Translations under genes and position numbers: made by a program
Assembly (NCBI GenBank): GCA_903845055.1
Contig: CAIMWF010000034.1
Location: forward strand, 18,150 to 82,149
Reading direction: 5' to 3'
Length of the DNA stretch: 64,000 nucleotides
Source: an uncultured Bacteroidales bacterium
GTDB lineage: Bacteria; Bacteroidota; Bacteroidia; Bacteroidales; FEN-979
The notes under the pieces: model-generated
The model's input: only the letters and a program-made list of their open reading frames with translations
What the model was told of the DNA's origin: nothing
The model's database searches: none
Shown: piece after piece, positions 35,242-42,910 of the stretch
Position numbering within the stretch: the stretch's first letter is position 1
Layout of the letters: every line of letters starts with the position of its first letter

Positions 35242-35946
35242 TTAGTCTTTCGTATGTAATCCGCATTCTTTGTTCCGGGGCATTTCCCACCACCACCGGC
35301 CTGAGCGTATCTCCTCGCCAGGGGCGACCTGGCGGGTACAGGGAAGGCAGCCGATGCTGGGATATCCTTTCGAGTGGAGGTCACTGACCGGGACATGGTT
35401 CGTCCGGATGAACTCCCACACCATGTCGTCGCTCCAGTCGATGAGCGGGTTAACTTTAAGAATCGGCAGGGCCGGGTCCCATTCAATCATTTTTGCTTCG
35501 GAACGGGTAACCGATTGTTCGCGGCGCATCCCGGTGATCCAGATTTCCATGCCTGCAAGGGCCCTTATCAGGGGTTCCTTCTTGCGTATATGACAACACA
35601 TGCGTCGCAGTTCAATGCTACGGTAGAACAGGTTAATCCCGTTGGCGTTCACCATATCCTCCACAGCGGAGGATTCGGGAAAGAAAATGCGTATGTCCAT
35701 CCCGTATTTAACGCGTGTGATCTCCAGGAGATCGTAGGTTTCCTGGAAAAGCCGGCCGGTGTCGAGGGTGAAGACCTTCACCGGATCGGCAATTTTTGAC
35801 AGTAAATGAGTAATCACCTGGTCTTCAGCGCCAAGGCTGGATGAAAATGCGATATTCCCAGGGTACTGACCGGCAAACCATGCCAGAATATCGCCGGGTG
35901 CAGCAGTCTGAAAGCGTGCATTCAGGGATGCAATATTTTCTACCAT
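35242..35946 (-). CDS. cysH: Adenylyl-sulfate / PAPS reductase with [4Fe-4S] cysteines
   Basis: 234 aa. The PP-loop SSSLGAEDQVITHLL binds the nucleotide; TLDTGRLFQETYDLLE follows. The four cysteines of the iron-sulfur form are present as the Cys-Cys pair in RRMCCHIRKKEPL and the CxxC in GCLPCTRQV, and the catalytic Cys is in the C-terminal ECGLH. The Cys-Cys/CxxC set marks APS reductases in assimilatory sulfate reduction, giving sulfite from APS. The ATG at 35946 is preferred over an upstream non-ATG codon. It is followed 10 bases later by the di-iron MBL protein; no other cys genes are in the window. Confidence 0.9.
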   Translation of the reverse strand: MVENIASLNARFQTAAPGDILAWFAGQYPGNIAFSSSLGAEDQVITHLLSKIADPVKVFTLDTGRLFQETYDLLEITRVKYGMDIRIFFPESSAVEDMVNANGINLFYRSIELRRMCCHIRKKEPLIRALAGMEIWITGMRREQSVTRSEAKMIEWDPALPILKVNPLIDWSDDMVWEFIRTNHVPVSDLHSKGYPSIGCLPCTRQVAPGEEIRSGRWWWEMPRNKECGLHTKD

Positions 35947-36025
35947 ATTCAATGTGCGGATCAAATTTTGGGTGAATTTACAAAAATTGGTTCAGGATTC
36001 GCAAGATTTTCCTCCCGGAATGGCG

Positions 36026-36033
36026 TATTTTTG
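36026..36033 (+). promoter_or_regulatory. -7 box for mpl
   Basis: TATTTTTG, exact TAnnTTTG, 16 bases before the ATG at 36050. It rules out in-frame codons upstream. Confidence 0.55.
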
Positions 36034-36049
36034 GACAAATTATTACCTC

Positions 36050-37414
36050 ATGCGTCTACATTTTATTGCCATCGGGGGCAGCGCCATGCACAACCTCGCC
36101 ATTGCCCTACACAAAAAAGGAAATGCCGTCAGTGGTTCTGATGATGAAATTTTCGAACCCTCCAAAAGCCGGCTTGCTTCATACAACCTGCTTCCCATAA
36201 GCCAGGGCTGGGATCCGGGCCGGATCACGAACGGGCTCGATGCCGTTATCCTCGGGATGCATGCCAAACCTGACAACCCGGAATTGCTGAGGGCCAGGGA
36301 GCTTGGGATCAGTATTTTTTCTTACCCCGAATACCTATACGAACAGTCGAAAAACAAGAAACGCGTCGTGATCGGCGGGAGCCACGGCAAAACCACCATC
36401 ACGGCCATGATCCTCCATGTGCTGCAGCAAGCCGGGATGGACTGCGACTACATGGTCGGCGCCCAGCTTGAAGGTTTCGATGTGATGGTCAGGCTCACGG
36501 ACGAAGCGCCCGTGATGATCATCGAGGGCGATGAATACCTCACCTCTCCTATCGACCTGCGCCCGAAGTTCCACCTGTACAAGCCCGACATCGCCCTGCT
36601 CAGCGGGGTCGCCTGGGACCATGTCAATGTTTTCACAACCTTTGAGCAATATGTCGAGCAATTCGTGATCTTCATCCGGTCTGTTATAAAAGGCGGATGC
36701 CTGATCTGGTGTGATGAGGATGAGGAGCTGCGGAAGATCTGCTCCGGGTCAAGGGGTGACCTTACCATCCTTTCTTACGGTTCCCCGCCTGCGGATATCC
36801 GTGACGGGATTACCCACCTGGTCACACCCGGTCAGGATTACGAACTGCAGATCTTCGGCAAACACAACCTCCTGAACCTGAATGGTGCCCGCCTGGTCTG
36901 CAACCAGCTTGGGATCAGCGACAAGATGTTTTATGAATCGATCCAATCTTTCCGGGGGGCGTCGAAGCGGCTGGAGATGATCGCGCAGCAGGATACCAGG
37001 ACCGTTTACAAGGATTTCGCCCACGCGCCATCGAAGGTGGAGGCCACACTTCAGGCGGTTAAGGAACAGTTTTCAGGCCGCAGGATCATCGCCTGTCTGG
37101 AATTGCACACATACAGCAGCCTGAACGGTGCATTCCTGAGCCACTACCGTGGGACCCTCGATCCGGCCGATGTTGCCATCGTTTATTTCAACCCCCATGC
37201 TTTGAAACTGAAACGCCTTCCCGAAATCACCACCGAACAGGTGAAGGAGGGATTTATGAACGACGGGCTGGAAGTTTTCACCGATGCCGGCATGATGGTT
37301 GACCGCCTGCTCCTCGAGAAAAACCAGGGTTGTGTACTGCTCATGATGAGTTCCGGCAATTACGACGGGGTCGACCTGAAAATTTTTGCAGAAAAGTGGG
37401 CAGGCCTAAAATAA
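36050..37414 (+). CDS. mpl: UDP-N-acetylmuramate:L-alanyl-gamma-D-glutamyl-meso-diaminopimelate ligase
   Basis: 454 aa Mur ligase that joins recycled murein tripeptide to UDP-MurNAc. N-terminal nucleotide domain: RLHFIAIGGSAMHNLAIALHKKG and VSGSDDEIFEPS. Central ATP site: VVIGGSHGKTTITAMI (GxxGKT/S) and the Glu of IIEGDEYLTSP. C-terminal domain: KDFAHAPSKVEATLQAVKEQF, with the DFAHAPSK motif that separates Mpl from MurC (which has DYGHHP). Transcribed from its own promoter box and ended by a strong stem-loop shared with rho. Works in the same recycling route as the NagZ-like and NamZ proteins in this window. Confidence 0.93.
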   Translation: MRLHFIAIGGSAMHNLAIALHKKGNAVSGSDDEIFEPSKSRLASYNLLPISQGWDPGRITNGLDAVILGMHAKPDNPELLRARELGISIFSYPEYLYEQSKNKKRVVIGGSHGKTTITAMILHVLQQAGMDCDYMVGAQLEGFDVMVRLTDEAPVMIIEGDEYLTSPIDLRPKFHLYKPDIALLSGVAWDHVNVFTTFEQYVEQFVIFIRSVIKGGCLIWCDEDEELRKICSGSRGDLTILSYGSPPADIRDGITHLVTPGQDYELQIFGKHNLLNLNGARLVCNQLGISDKMFYESIQSFRGASKRLEMIAQQDTRTVYKDFAHAPSKVEATLQAVKEQFSGRRIIACLELHTYSSLNGAFLSHYRGTLDPADVAIVYFNPHALKLKRLPEITTEQVKEGFMNDGLEVFTDAGMMVDRLLLEKNQGCVLLMMSSGNYDGVDLKIFAEKWAGLK

Positions 37415-37418
37415 ACAT

Positions 37419-37458
37419 CCCCCGGTTCTTTCCGTGCATGCAGGGAAAGAACCGGGGG
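37419..37458. terminator. Perfect 15-bp stem-loop between convergent mpl and rho
   Basis: Left arm 37419-37433 (CCCCCGGTTCTTTCC), 10-base loop, right arm 37444-37458 exactly complementary. On the rho strand the stem is followed by the T-rich ATGTTTATTTTA, so it can end rho; for mpl there is no T tract, so it may act mainly as an RNA-end barrier. Confidence 0.75.
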
Positions 37459-37481
37459 ACGTGGACTGGCTTCAGCGGAGG

Positions 37482-39401
37482 TTACCCGTTCATCGAAATG
37501 AGGAATTCTTCGTTGGAGTTGGTGAATTTCATCCGTTCCTTAAGGAATTCCATAGCCTCCAGCGGATTCATGTCGGCGAGGTGGTTCCGCAGGATCCAGA
37601 TCCGCTGCAGGGCATCCTTGTCGAGCAGGAGGTCTTCACGGCGTGTGCTTGAAGAAACGATGTCGATGGCAGGATAGATGCGTTTGTTCGAAAGTTTGCG
37701 GTCGAGCTGCAATTCCATGTTGCCCGTTCCCTTGAACTCCTCAAAGATCACCTCATCCATTTTCGAACCGGTTTCAATAAGGGCTGTTGCGATGATTGTC
37801 AGCGATCCGCCGTTTTCGATCTGGCGTGCAGCGCCGAAGAACCGCTTGGGTTTCTGGAGGGCATTTGCCTCGACACCTCCCGAAAGAACTTTTCCGGAGG
37901 CCGGCGCAACGGTATTGTAGGCGCGTGCAAGACGGGTAATGGAATCGAGCAGGATCACCACATCATGACCGCATTCAACAAGTCGTTTGGCCTTCTCGAG
38001 AATGATATTCGAGATCCGCGTGTGGCGGTCGGCCGGTTCGTCAAAGGTGGAGGAAATAACCTCGGCCTTAACACTGCGCTGCATGTCGGTGACCTCTTCA
38101 GGCCGTTCGTCGATGAGCAGGATGATCATGTAGACATCGGGGTGGTTGGCGGCGATGGCGTTGGCGATCTCCTTGAGCAGGACTGTTTTACCGGTTTTCG
38201 GCTGGGCTACGATCAACCCGCGCTGACCGAAACCGATCGGTGCGAACATGTCGATGACCCGGGTCGACATGCTTTCATTCTTATGCCCGGTGAGTTTGAA
38301 TTTCTTCATCGGGAAAAGGGGCGTCAGGTAATCGAAGGGGATTCTGTCGCGAACCTCCTCAGGTTTGCGCCCGTTGATCAGGTCAACCTTGATGAGGGGG
38401 AAATATTTTTCTCCCTCTTTCGGCGGACGGATGGTTCCGCGAACCGTATCGCCTGTTTTCAGTCCGAACAATTTGATCTGCGACTGCGACACATAGATAT
38501 CGTCAGGGGAATTCAGGTAATTATAATCGGATGAACGCAGAAAGCCATAACCATCGGTCATGATTTCAAGCACACCTTCGCTGACGATGATGCCTTCGAA
38601 CTCGAAGGTATATTCTTCACGGTGACGTTCGGGGTATTTACGCGGGAAATCGCGCTGCTTGCGGTCGTCAGACACCGGTTGAGCCGATGCGTCGGACAAC
38701 GACTCGTTCAATTCGGTTTCTGAAACCTCCATAGGCCCGTCCGGCTTCTGGATAATATCGATGGGATCAATGGCGATGAAAGGTTTGTCGCCCGTTTCCT
38801 CAAACTCAAACCGTTCTTCGACCGGGTCGCTGATTTCGGGCAGGGTCATCTTGACAAATGGTTCAACCGCCGATTTTTCCTGGTATGGCCTGAAAGGCTT
38901 GTTTTCCCTGGGCGGACGTTGCTGGCGGGGAGGGCGTGCATCTTTGGGTGCAAGCGGGTCCCTCGGCGGGCGCTGGTCTTTAGGTGCCATCGGGTCGCGC
39001 GGCGGGCGCTGGTCTTTGGGCGTATGCGGTAAACGCGGCGGACGCTGGTCCCGGGGCTGACGCTGTTCGCGTTGGGGTTGCTGCACTGCGTCGGACGGCT
39101 CCCTTTTTTCAACAGCACCGTCGGTGGTGCCGGGTTCCTTTGCAACTCCGGGAAGAGCCGTATCACGGGGCCCCCTGGAGGTTTCGTTCTGATCTTTGCG
39201 CGGCCTGCCGCGGAATGGTTTGGCCTGCTCCTGCTTTTCCATGTTCAGGATCTCCGGTGTCGGATTCAGCGCCTGGTAATCGAGAATTTTGTAAATGAGG
39301 TCCTGCTTTTCAAGTTTTTCAACTTTTGGGATGTTGAACTGCTTGGCAATCACTCTGATCTCCGACAGCTCTTTGCTGTCGAGGGAAATAATGTCATACA
39401 T
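37482..39401 (-). CDS. rho: Transcription termination factor Rho with long disordered insert
   Basis: 639 aa against about 420 in E. coli. Residues 1-50 are the SAP-like Rho_N domain ([26 protein letters not shown]). Residues about 60-250 are a low-complexity insert rich in Arg, Pro, Asp and Lys with near repeats of KDQRPPRDP. The RNA-binding cold-shock domain follows ([20 protein letters not shown]). The RecA-like ATPase has Walker [19 protein letters not shown], Walker [17 protein letters not shown] and the Q/R-loop region. Long inserts are known in Bacteroides Rho, where the disordered region drives phase separation. A promoter with -33 and -7 boxes leaves a leader of about 110 bases. Confidence 0.96.
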   Translation of the reverse strand: MYDIISLDSKELSEIRVIAKQFNIPKVEKLEKQDLIYKILDYQALNPTPEILNMEKQEQAKPFRGRPRKDQNETSRGPRDTALPGVAKEPGTTDGAVEKREPSDAVQQPQREQRQPRDQRPPRLPHTPKDQRPPRDPMAPKDQRPPRDPLAPKDARPPRQQRPPRENKPFRPYQEKSAVEPFVKMTLPEISDPVEERFEFEETGDKPFIAIDPIDIIQKPDGPMEVSETELNESLSDASAQPVSDDRKQRDFPRKYPERHREEYTFEFEGIIVSEGVLEIMTDGYGFLRSSDYNYLNSPDDIYVSQSQIKLFGLKTGDTVRGTIRPPKEGEKYFPLIKVDLINGRKPEEVRDRIPFDYLTPLFPMKKFKLTGHKNESMSTRVIDMFAPIGFGQRGLIVAQPKTGKTVLLKEIANAIAANHPDVYMIILLIDERPEEVTDMQRSVKAEVISSTFDEPADRHTRISNIILEKAKRLVECGHDVVILLDSITRLARAYNTVAPASGKVLSGGVEANALQKPKRFFGAARQIENGGSLTIIATALIETGSKMDEVIFEEFKGTGNMELQLDRKLSNKRIYPAIDIVSSSTRREDLLLDKDALQRIWILRNHLADMNPLEAMEFLKERMKFTNSNEEFLISMNG

Positions 39402-39517
39402 GATGTAAATGTTTAATTGAATGTATAGTCAGTGTGAGATGAACTATGGGTTAGAAAATAAAGTTTGAAAGGATTGAAAACGCGAAAAAGAAATGCTCGT
39501 GGGGATTAAAATCATTG

Positions 39518-39547
39518 CAAAGATAGACATTATTCCTTTATTGTCAA
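39518..39547 (-). promoter_or_regulatory. Promoter of rho (TTGACA ... TATCTTTG)
   Basis: On the minus strand TTGACA lies at 39542-39547 and TATCTTTG at 39518-39525, 16 bases apart. This is one of the fullest promoter matches in the window. The 218-base gap from 39402 to 39619 otherwise holds the rho leader and, on the plus strand, a near box TAATTTCG for the DUF4293 gene. Confidence 0.65.
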
Positions 39548-39619
39548 GTTTTTTTCCCTAACCTCCTTCATCTCAACGGAAATCTTTTCTAATTTCGCAA
39601 TGAATTTAACCATCCTGAC

Positions 39620-40096
39620 ATGTTACAGCGAATTCAATCCGTCTACCTGGCTGTCGTAGCCCTGGCCTGCCCCCTGCTGTTTTTTTTTCCGCTGGCAAAA
39701 TATTATAATGACCTGCACGGCAATTATAAGTTTTTCATCTATGGGATCAGGTGCATGGATCCTGAGCCGAAAATCCATTTCAGCACCTTTTTCACCTCGC
39801 CCCTGATTTTCCTTGCCATCGCCTCATTTATCTTTGCCGTGGTCACCATCTTCAGTTTCCGGAACCGGATGCGCCAGATCCGCCTGTGCGCCTTCAACCT
39901 CATCACCAACATCGTGCTGATCATGGTGGTCTTTTTCTTCTATGCCACCCGGATACAATCCATGACCGGGATCGAGCCCGATTACAATTTCATCGGCATG
40001 GGGCTGCCCCTGTTGTCGATTGTGATGCTGATCCTCAGCAACAGGGCCATCCGCAAGGATGAATCGCTGGTAAAATCGGCCGACCGGCTGAGATGA
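39620..40096 (+). CDS. DUF4293 membrane protein
   Basis: 158 aa with four membrane helices. The N-terminus MLQRIQSVYLAVVALACPLLFFFPLA and the second-half pattern FRNRMRQIRLCAFNLITNI match DUF4293, a family found almost only in Bacteroidota. No function is known. It is divergent from rho, the usual neighbour of DUF4293 genes in this phylum as I recall it, which supports the call. It ends 19 bases from the convergent phosphoesterase gene. Confidence 0.88.
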   Translation: MLQRIQSVYLAVVALACPLLFFFPLAKYYNDLHGNYKFFIYGIRCMDPEPKIHFSTFFTSPLIFLAIASFIFAVVTIFSFRNRMRQIRLCAFNLITNIVLIMVVFFFYATRIQSMTGIEPDYNFIGMGLPLLSIVMLILSNRAIRKDESLVKSADRLR

Positions 40097-40115
40097 ACAC
40101 GCGGCGGAAAACGCC

Positions 40116-40607
40116 TTACCTAGGAATATCAACCACCTCCAGGTCGCGCATGTTGTTCCCATCAATCACAAGGCGCACGGCTGTAACCGATTTGTGAATG
40201 CCATACTTCCCAGCCGCCCCCGGGTTGATATGCAGCAGGTTGTTTTGCTTATCATACATGACCTTCAGGATGTGCGAATGGCCTGCAACAAATAACAATG
40301 GCTTCTCCTGCGCGATGAGCCTCCGGGCCCTGGGATCGTACCTGCCGGGATAGCCCCCGATATGGGTCATCAGCACCCTCACCTGTTCAACCTGGAAAAC
40401 CTGGTTTTCGGGAAATTCAATGCGCAATTCCTGGCCGTCGATGTTGCCGTAAACCGCCCGGAGGGGCCTGAGGCCGGCCAGCTGGCGGGCAACTCCAATG
40501 CTCCCGATGTCGCCTGCGTGCCAGATCTCATCAACCTCCGCGAAAAATGCGACGACGCGGGGATGCACAAAACCATGGGTATCTGATAAAATTCCTATCC
40601 GTGTCAT
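40116..40607 (-). CDS. YfcE/MJ0936-type metallophosphoesterase
   Basis: 163 aa calcineurin-like phosphoesterase of the small YfcE class. Metal-site motifs: GILSDTHG (D-x-H), HAGDIGS (GD), GNIDG (GN-x-D), the single His of MTHIGGYPG and AGHSHILKV (GHSH). Substrates of this class are phosphodiesters, but the natural one is not known. The ATG at 40607 was chosen because the next residues MTRIGILSDTHG are those conserved in the family and a TAATTTTG box lies 23 bases upstream. Confidence 0.92.
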   Translation of the reverse strand: MTRIGILSDTHGFVHPRVVAFFAEVDEIWHAGDIGSIGVARQLAGLRPLRAVYGNIDGQELRIEFPENQVFQVEQVRVLMTHIGGYPGRYDPRARRLIAQEKPLLFVAGHSHILKVMYDKQNNLLHINPGAAGKYGIHKSVTAVRLVIDGNNMRDLEVVDIPR

Positions 40608-40630
40608 CTTATTCCCTGGATTTTCTTCCG

Positions 40631-40638
40631 CAAAATTA
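40631..40638 (-). promoter_or_regulatory. -7 box for the phosphoesterase gene
   Basis: Minus strand TAATTTTG, exact TAnnTTTG, 23 bases before the ATG at 40607. Confidence 0.55.
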
Positions 40639-40721
40639 CGAAAAGCCGTCACCGGTCTTCAAACTTTCGGTTTTTACCCCCTGATTTTCGGTTCCGTGAA
40701 TCAGGATTGGGTTAATTAACC

Positions 40722-40729
40722 TATTTTTG
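40722..40729 (+). promoter_or_regulatory. -7 box for rmuC; sets the start
   Basis: TATTTTTG, exact TAnnTTTG, 21 bases before the ATG at 40751. An in-frame TTG at 40727 lies inside the box and is therefore rejected as a start. Confidence 0.6.
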
Positions 40730-40750
40730 TCCTTTATTAGCGGATTTTCA

Positions 40751-42112
40751 ATGGAAACTATTTTCATCCTCGTCAACGGGATCGGTTTTATCGCCCTGAT
40801 CCTCCTGCTCTATTTCAGGACGGGCCGGGCGGGCAACAACACCCTGGCTGCCGATCTTGAGCAGCTCAGGCTTCGTATGGAAGCTTTGGGCAATGAAAAA
40901 ACCACGGTCGAAGAAAGGGCCCGCATGCTGCAGTCACAGCTTGATGCGGCTTTAATGCAATCGTCGCTGAAAGATGAGGCGATCCTCACCCTGAACAGGG
41001 ATCTATCGACCTGTACCTCCGAATATGCCAGCCTTCAAAAGAAGCTGGCGGAGCAGCAGGCGGACATTGAAAAGCTACAGGATAAATTCAGGCTGGAGTT
41101 TAAGAATCTTGCGAACGAGATCCTGGAGGAAAAGACCCAGAAGTTTACCGATCAGAACAAGCTTCGCCTCGACGAGATCCTCAAACCTCTCGGGGAGAAG
41201 ATCAGGGATTTTGAAAAAAAGGTCGAAGAAACCTACGACAAGGAATCGAAACAGCGGTTTTCGCTCGAACGCGAAATCAGGAACCTTGCCGATCTGAACC
41301 AGCAGATCAGCAAGGAGGCGAGCAACCTTACCAACGCCCTGAAAGGACAATCCAAAACCCAGGGTAACTGGGGGGAGGTGATCCTGGAGACCATCCTGGA
41401 AAAGTCGGGACTGACACGCGACCGCGAATTTTTCGTGCAGCCATCTTACACCAACGACCAGGGGAAACGGCTCCAGCCCGACGTCATCGTGGCCTACCCG
41501 GGAGAACGGAACGTGGTGATCGACTCCAAGGTTTCGCTGGTTGCCTATGAACGGTATGCATCGGCCGAAACAAAAGAGGATCAGGACCTTGCCGCGAGGG
41601 ACCACCTGCTCTCGGTACGGAACCATATTTCGGACCTCAGCAGCAAAAACTACCAGGATATCTACACCCTGAAAAGCCTTGATTTCGTCATGCTTTTCAT
41701 GCCGATCGAACCTGCTTACATGCTGGCCGTTCAATATGACCAGAACCTGTGGAACTATGCCTATGAAAAGCGCATCCTGCTCATCAGCCCGACCAACCTG
41801 ATCGCGGCGCTTCGCATGATCGCCAACCTGTGGCGTGTTGAATACCAGAACAAAAACGCCATGGAGATAGCGCGCCAGAGCGGCGAGTTGTACGACAAGT
41901 TCACCGGGTTCATCGACGACCTGCTGGATATCGGGAGCCGGCTCGAGGGCACCCGCAAAGCCTATGAAGCATCCATGAACAAACTGTCGACCGGCAAAGG
42001 AAATCTCATCCGGAGGGTGGAAACCATCAGGACGCTGGGGGCCAAGGCGGGCAAGGTGATTCCGAAGTCGCTACTGGACAGGTCGGAGGAAGAAATGACG
42101 AGTGACGAGTGA
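40751..42112 (+). CDS. rmuC: DNA recombination protein RmuC
   Basis: 453 aa. An N-terminal membrane segment (IFILVNGIGFIALILLLYF) anchors the protein; residues about 30-180 form a coiled coil rich in Glu, Gln, Leu and Lys. The RmuC nuclease-like domain follows: GNWGEVILETILEKSGLTRDREF, VIVAYPGERNVVIDSKVSLVAYERY (with the DSK of a PD-(D/E)xK fold) and FVMLFMPIEPAYMLAV. RmuC limits inversions and recombination between short inverted repeats, a role of interest in a genome with many such repeats. The last five codons (MTSDE) and the stop are made by a TGACGAG array. rlmB follows in the same direction. Confidence 0.93.
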   Translation: METIFILVNGIGFIALILLLYFRTGRAGNNTLAADLEQLRLRMEALGNEKTTVEERARMLQSQLDAALMQSSLKDEAILTLNRDLSTCTSEYASLQKKLAEQQADIEKLQDKFRLEFKNLANEILEEKTQKFTDQNKLRLDEILKPLGEKIRDFEKKVEETYDKESKQRFSLEREIRNLADLNQQISKEASNLTNALKGQSKTQGNWGEVILETILEKSGLTRDREFFVQPSYTNDQGKRLQPDVIVAYPGERNVVIDSKVSLVAYERYASAETKEDQDLAARDHLLSVRNHISDLSSKNYQDIYTLKSLDFVMLFMPIEPAYMLAVQYDQNLWNYAYEKRILLISPTNLIAALRMIANLWRVEYQNKNAMEIARQSGELYDKFTGFIDDLLDIGSRLEGTRKAYEASMNKLSTGKGNLIRRVETIRTLGAKAGKVIPKSLLDRSEEEMTSDE

Positions 42113-42137
42113 CGAGTGACGAGTGACGAATGACAAG
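42096..42137 (+). repeat. TGACGAG heptamer array at the end of rmuC
   Basis: Four exact units, then TGACGAA and TGACAAG. The first two units are read in frame as the end of RmuC; the third supplies its stop codon. The array fills about half of the gap to rlmB. Confidence 0.95.
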
Positions 42138-42161
42138 TTTTAGACAGGTAAAAAAGGGATT

Positions 42162-42902
42162 ATGAAGAAAGAGACGTATATTTATGGGATCAGGCCGACC
42201 ATCGAAGCCATCAAGGCGGGGAAAGAGCTTGAAAAGATATTCCTCCAGAACGGGCTGAAGGGTGACGGTTTCCGCGACCTGTTCGGGCTAATCAAGGAGC
42301 TGGAAATACCTTTCCAGTTTGTTCCCATCGAGAAACTCAACCGCCTGTCGCGCCAGAACCACCAGGGGGTGATCTCCTACGTGTCGGAAATCACCTACCA
42401 GCGGCTGGAGGACATCGTTCCGTATGTTTTTGAACAGGGGCGCATGCCGCTTTTCCTGATCCTTGACCGGGTGACTGATGTGCGCAACGTGGGTTCCATC
42501 GCGCGTACGGCTGAATGTTCGGGCGTCGACGGGCTGATCTTCCCCGCCAGGGGTTCCGCCCAGATCAATTCGGACGCCATCAAGACCTCGGCCGGCGCTC
42601 TTTACAAACTGCCGGTGGTGCGTTCGCAGAACCTTAAAGAATCCATCCAGTTTCTGCGCGACAGCGGGCTGATCATCGCGGCCGCAACGGAAAAAACGGA
42701 AAAGGAATACACGCAGGTCGATTTTAACCGGCCCATGGCCCTGATCATGGGGTCGGAAGGAGAGGGAATTTCGGAGGAATACCTGAAACTTACCGACGAG
42801 GTGGTGCGCATCCCCCTGCACGGCGAGATCGAATCGCTCAATGTATCGGTGGCAGCCGGCGTTATCCTGTTTGAAGCACTTCGCCAAAGAAATATAAAAT
42901 AA
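42162..42902 (+). CDS. rlmB: 23S rRNA (guanosine-2'-O-)-methyltransferase, RlmB type
   Basis: 246 aa SPOUT enzyme. The N-terminal L30e-like substrate-binding domain (IYGIRPTIEAIKAGKELEKIFLQ) is followed by the SpoU domain with its three motifs: LILDRVTDVRNVGSIARTAE, ALIMGSEGEGIS and PLHGEIESLNVSVAAGVILFEALRQ. RlmB methylates G2251 of 23S rRNA. The full N-domain favours RlmB over other TrmH-like proteins. It lies 49 bases after rmuC and nine bases before the large membrane protein gene, so the three are probably co-transcribed. Confidence 0.92.
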   Translation: MKKETYIYGIRPTIEAIKAGKELEKIFLQNGLKGDGFRDLFGLIKELEIPFQFVPIEKLNRLSRQNHQGVISYVSEITYQRLEDIVPYVFEQGRMPLFLILDRVTDVRNVGSIARTAECSGVDGLIFPARGSAQINSDAIKTSAGALYKLPVVRSQNLKESIQFLRDSGLIIAAATEKTEKEYTQVDFNRPMALIMGSEGEGISEEYLKLTDEVVRIPLHGEIESLNVSVAAGVILFEALRQRNIK

Positions 42903-42910
42903 TTCACCGG

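Noticed and set aside
35232..35486. 85-codon N-terminal extension of the di-iron MBL protein
   Set aside because: The region is cysH coding sequence in another frame, and the extension is Arg/Ser-rich with no family likeness.
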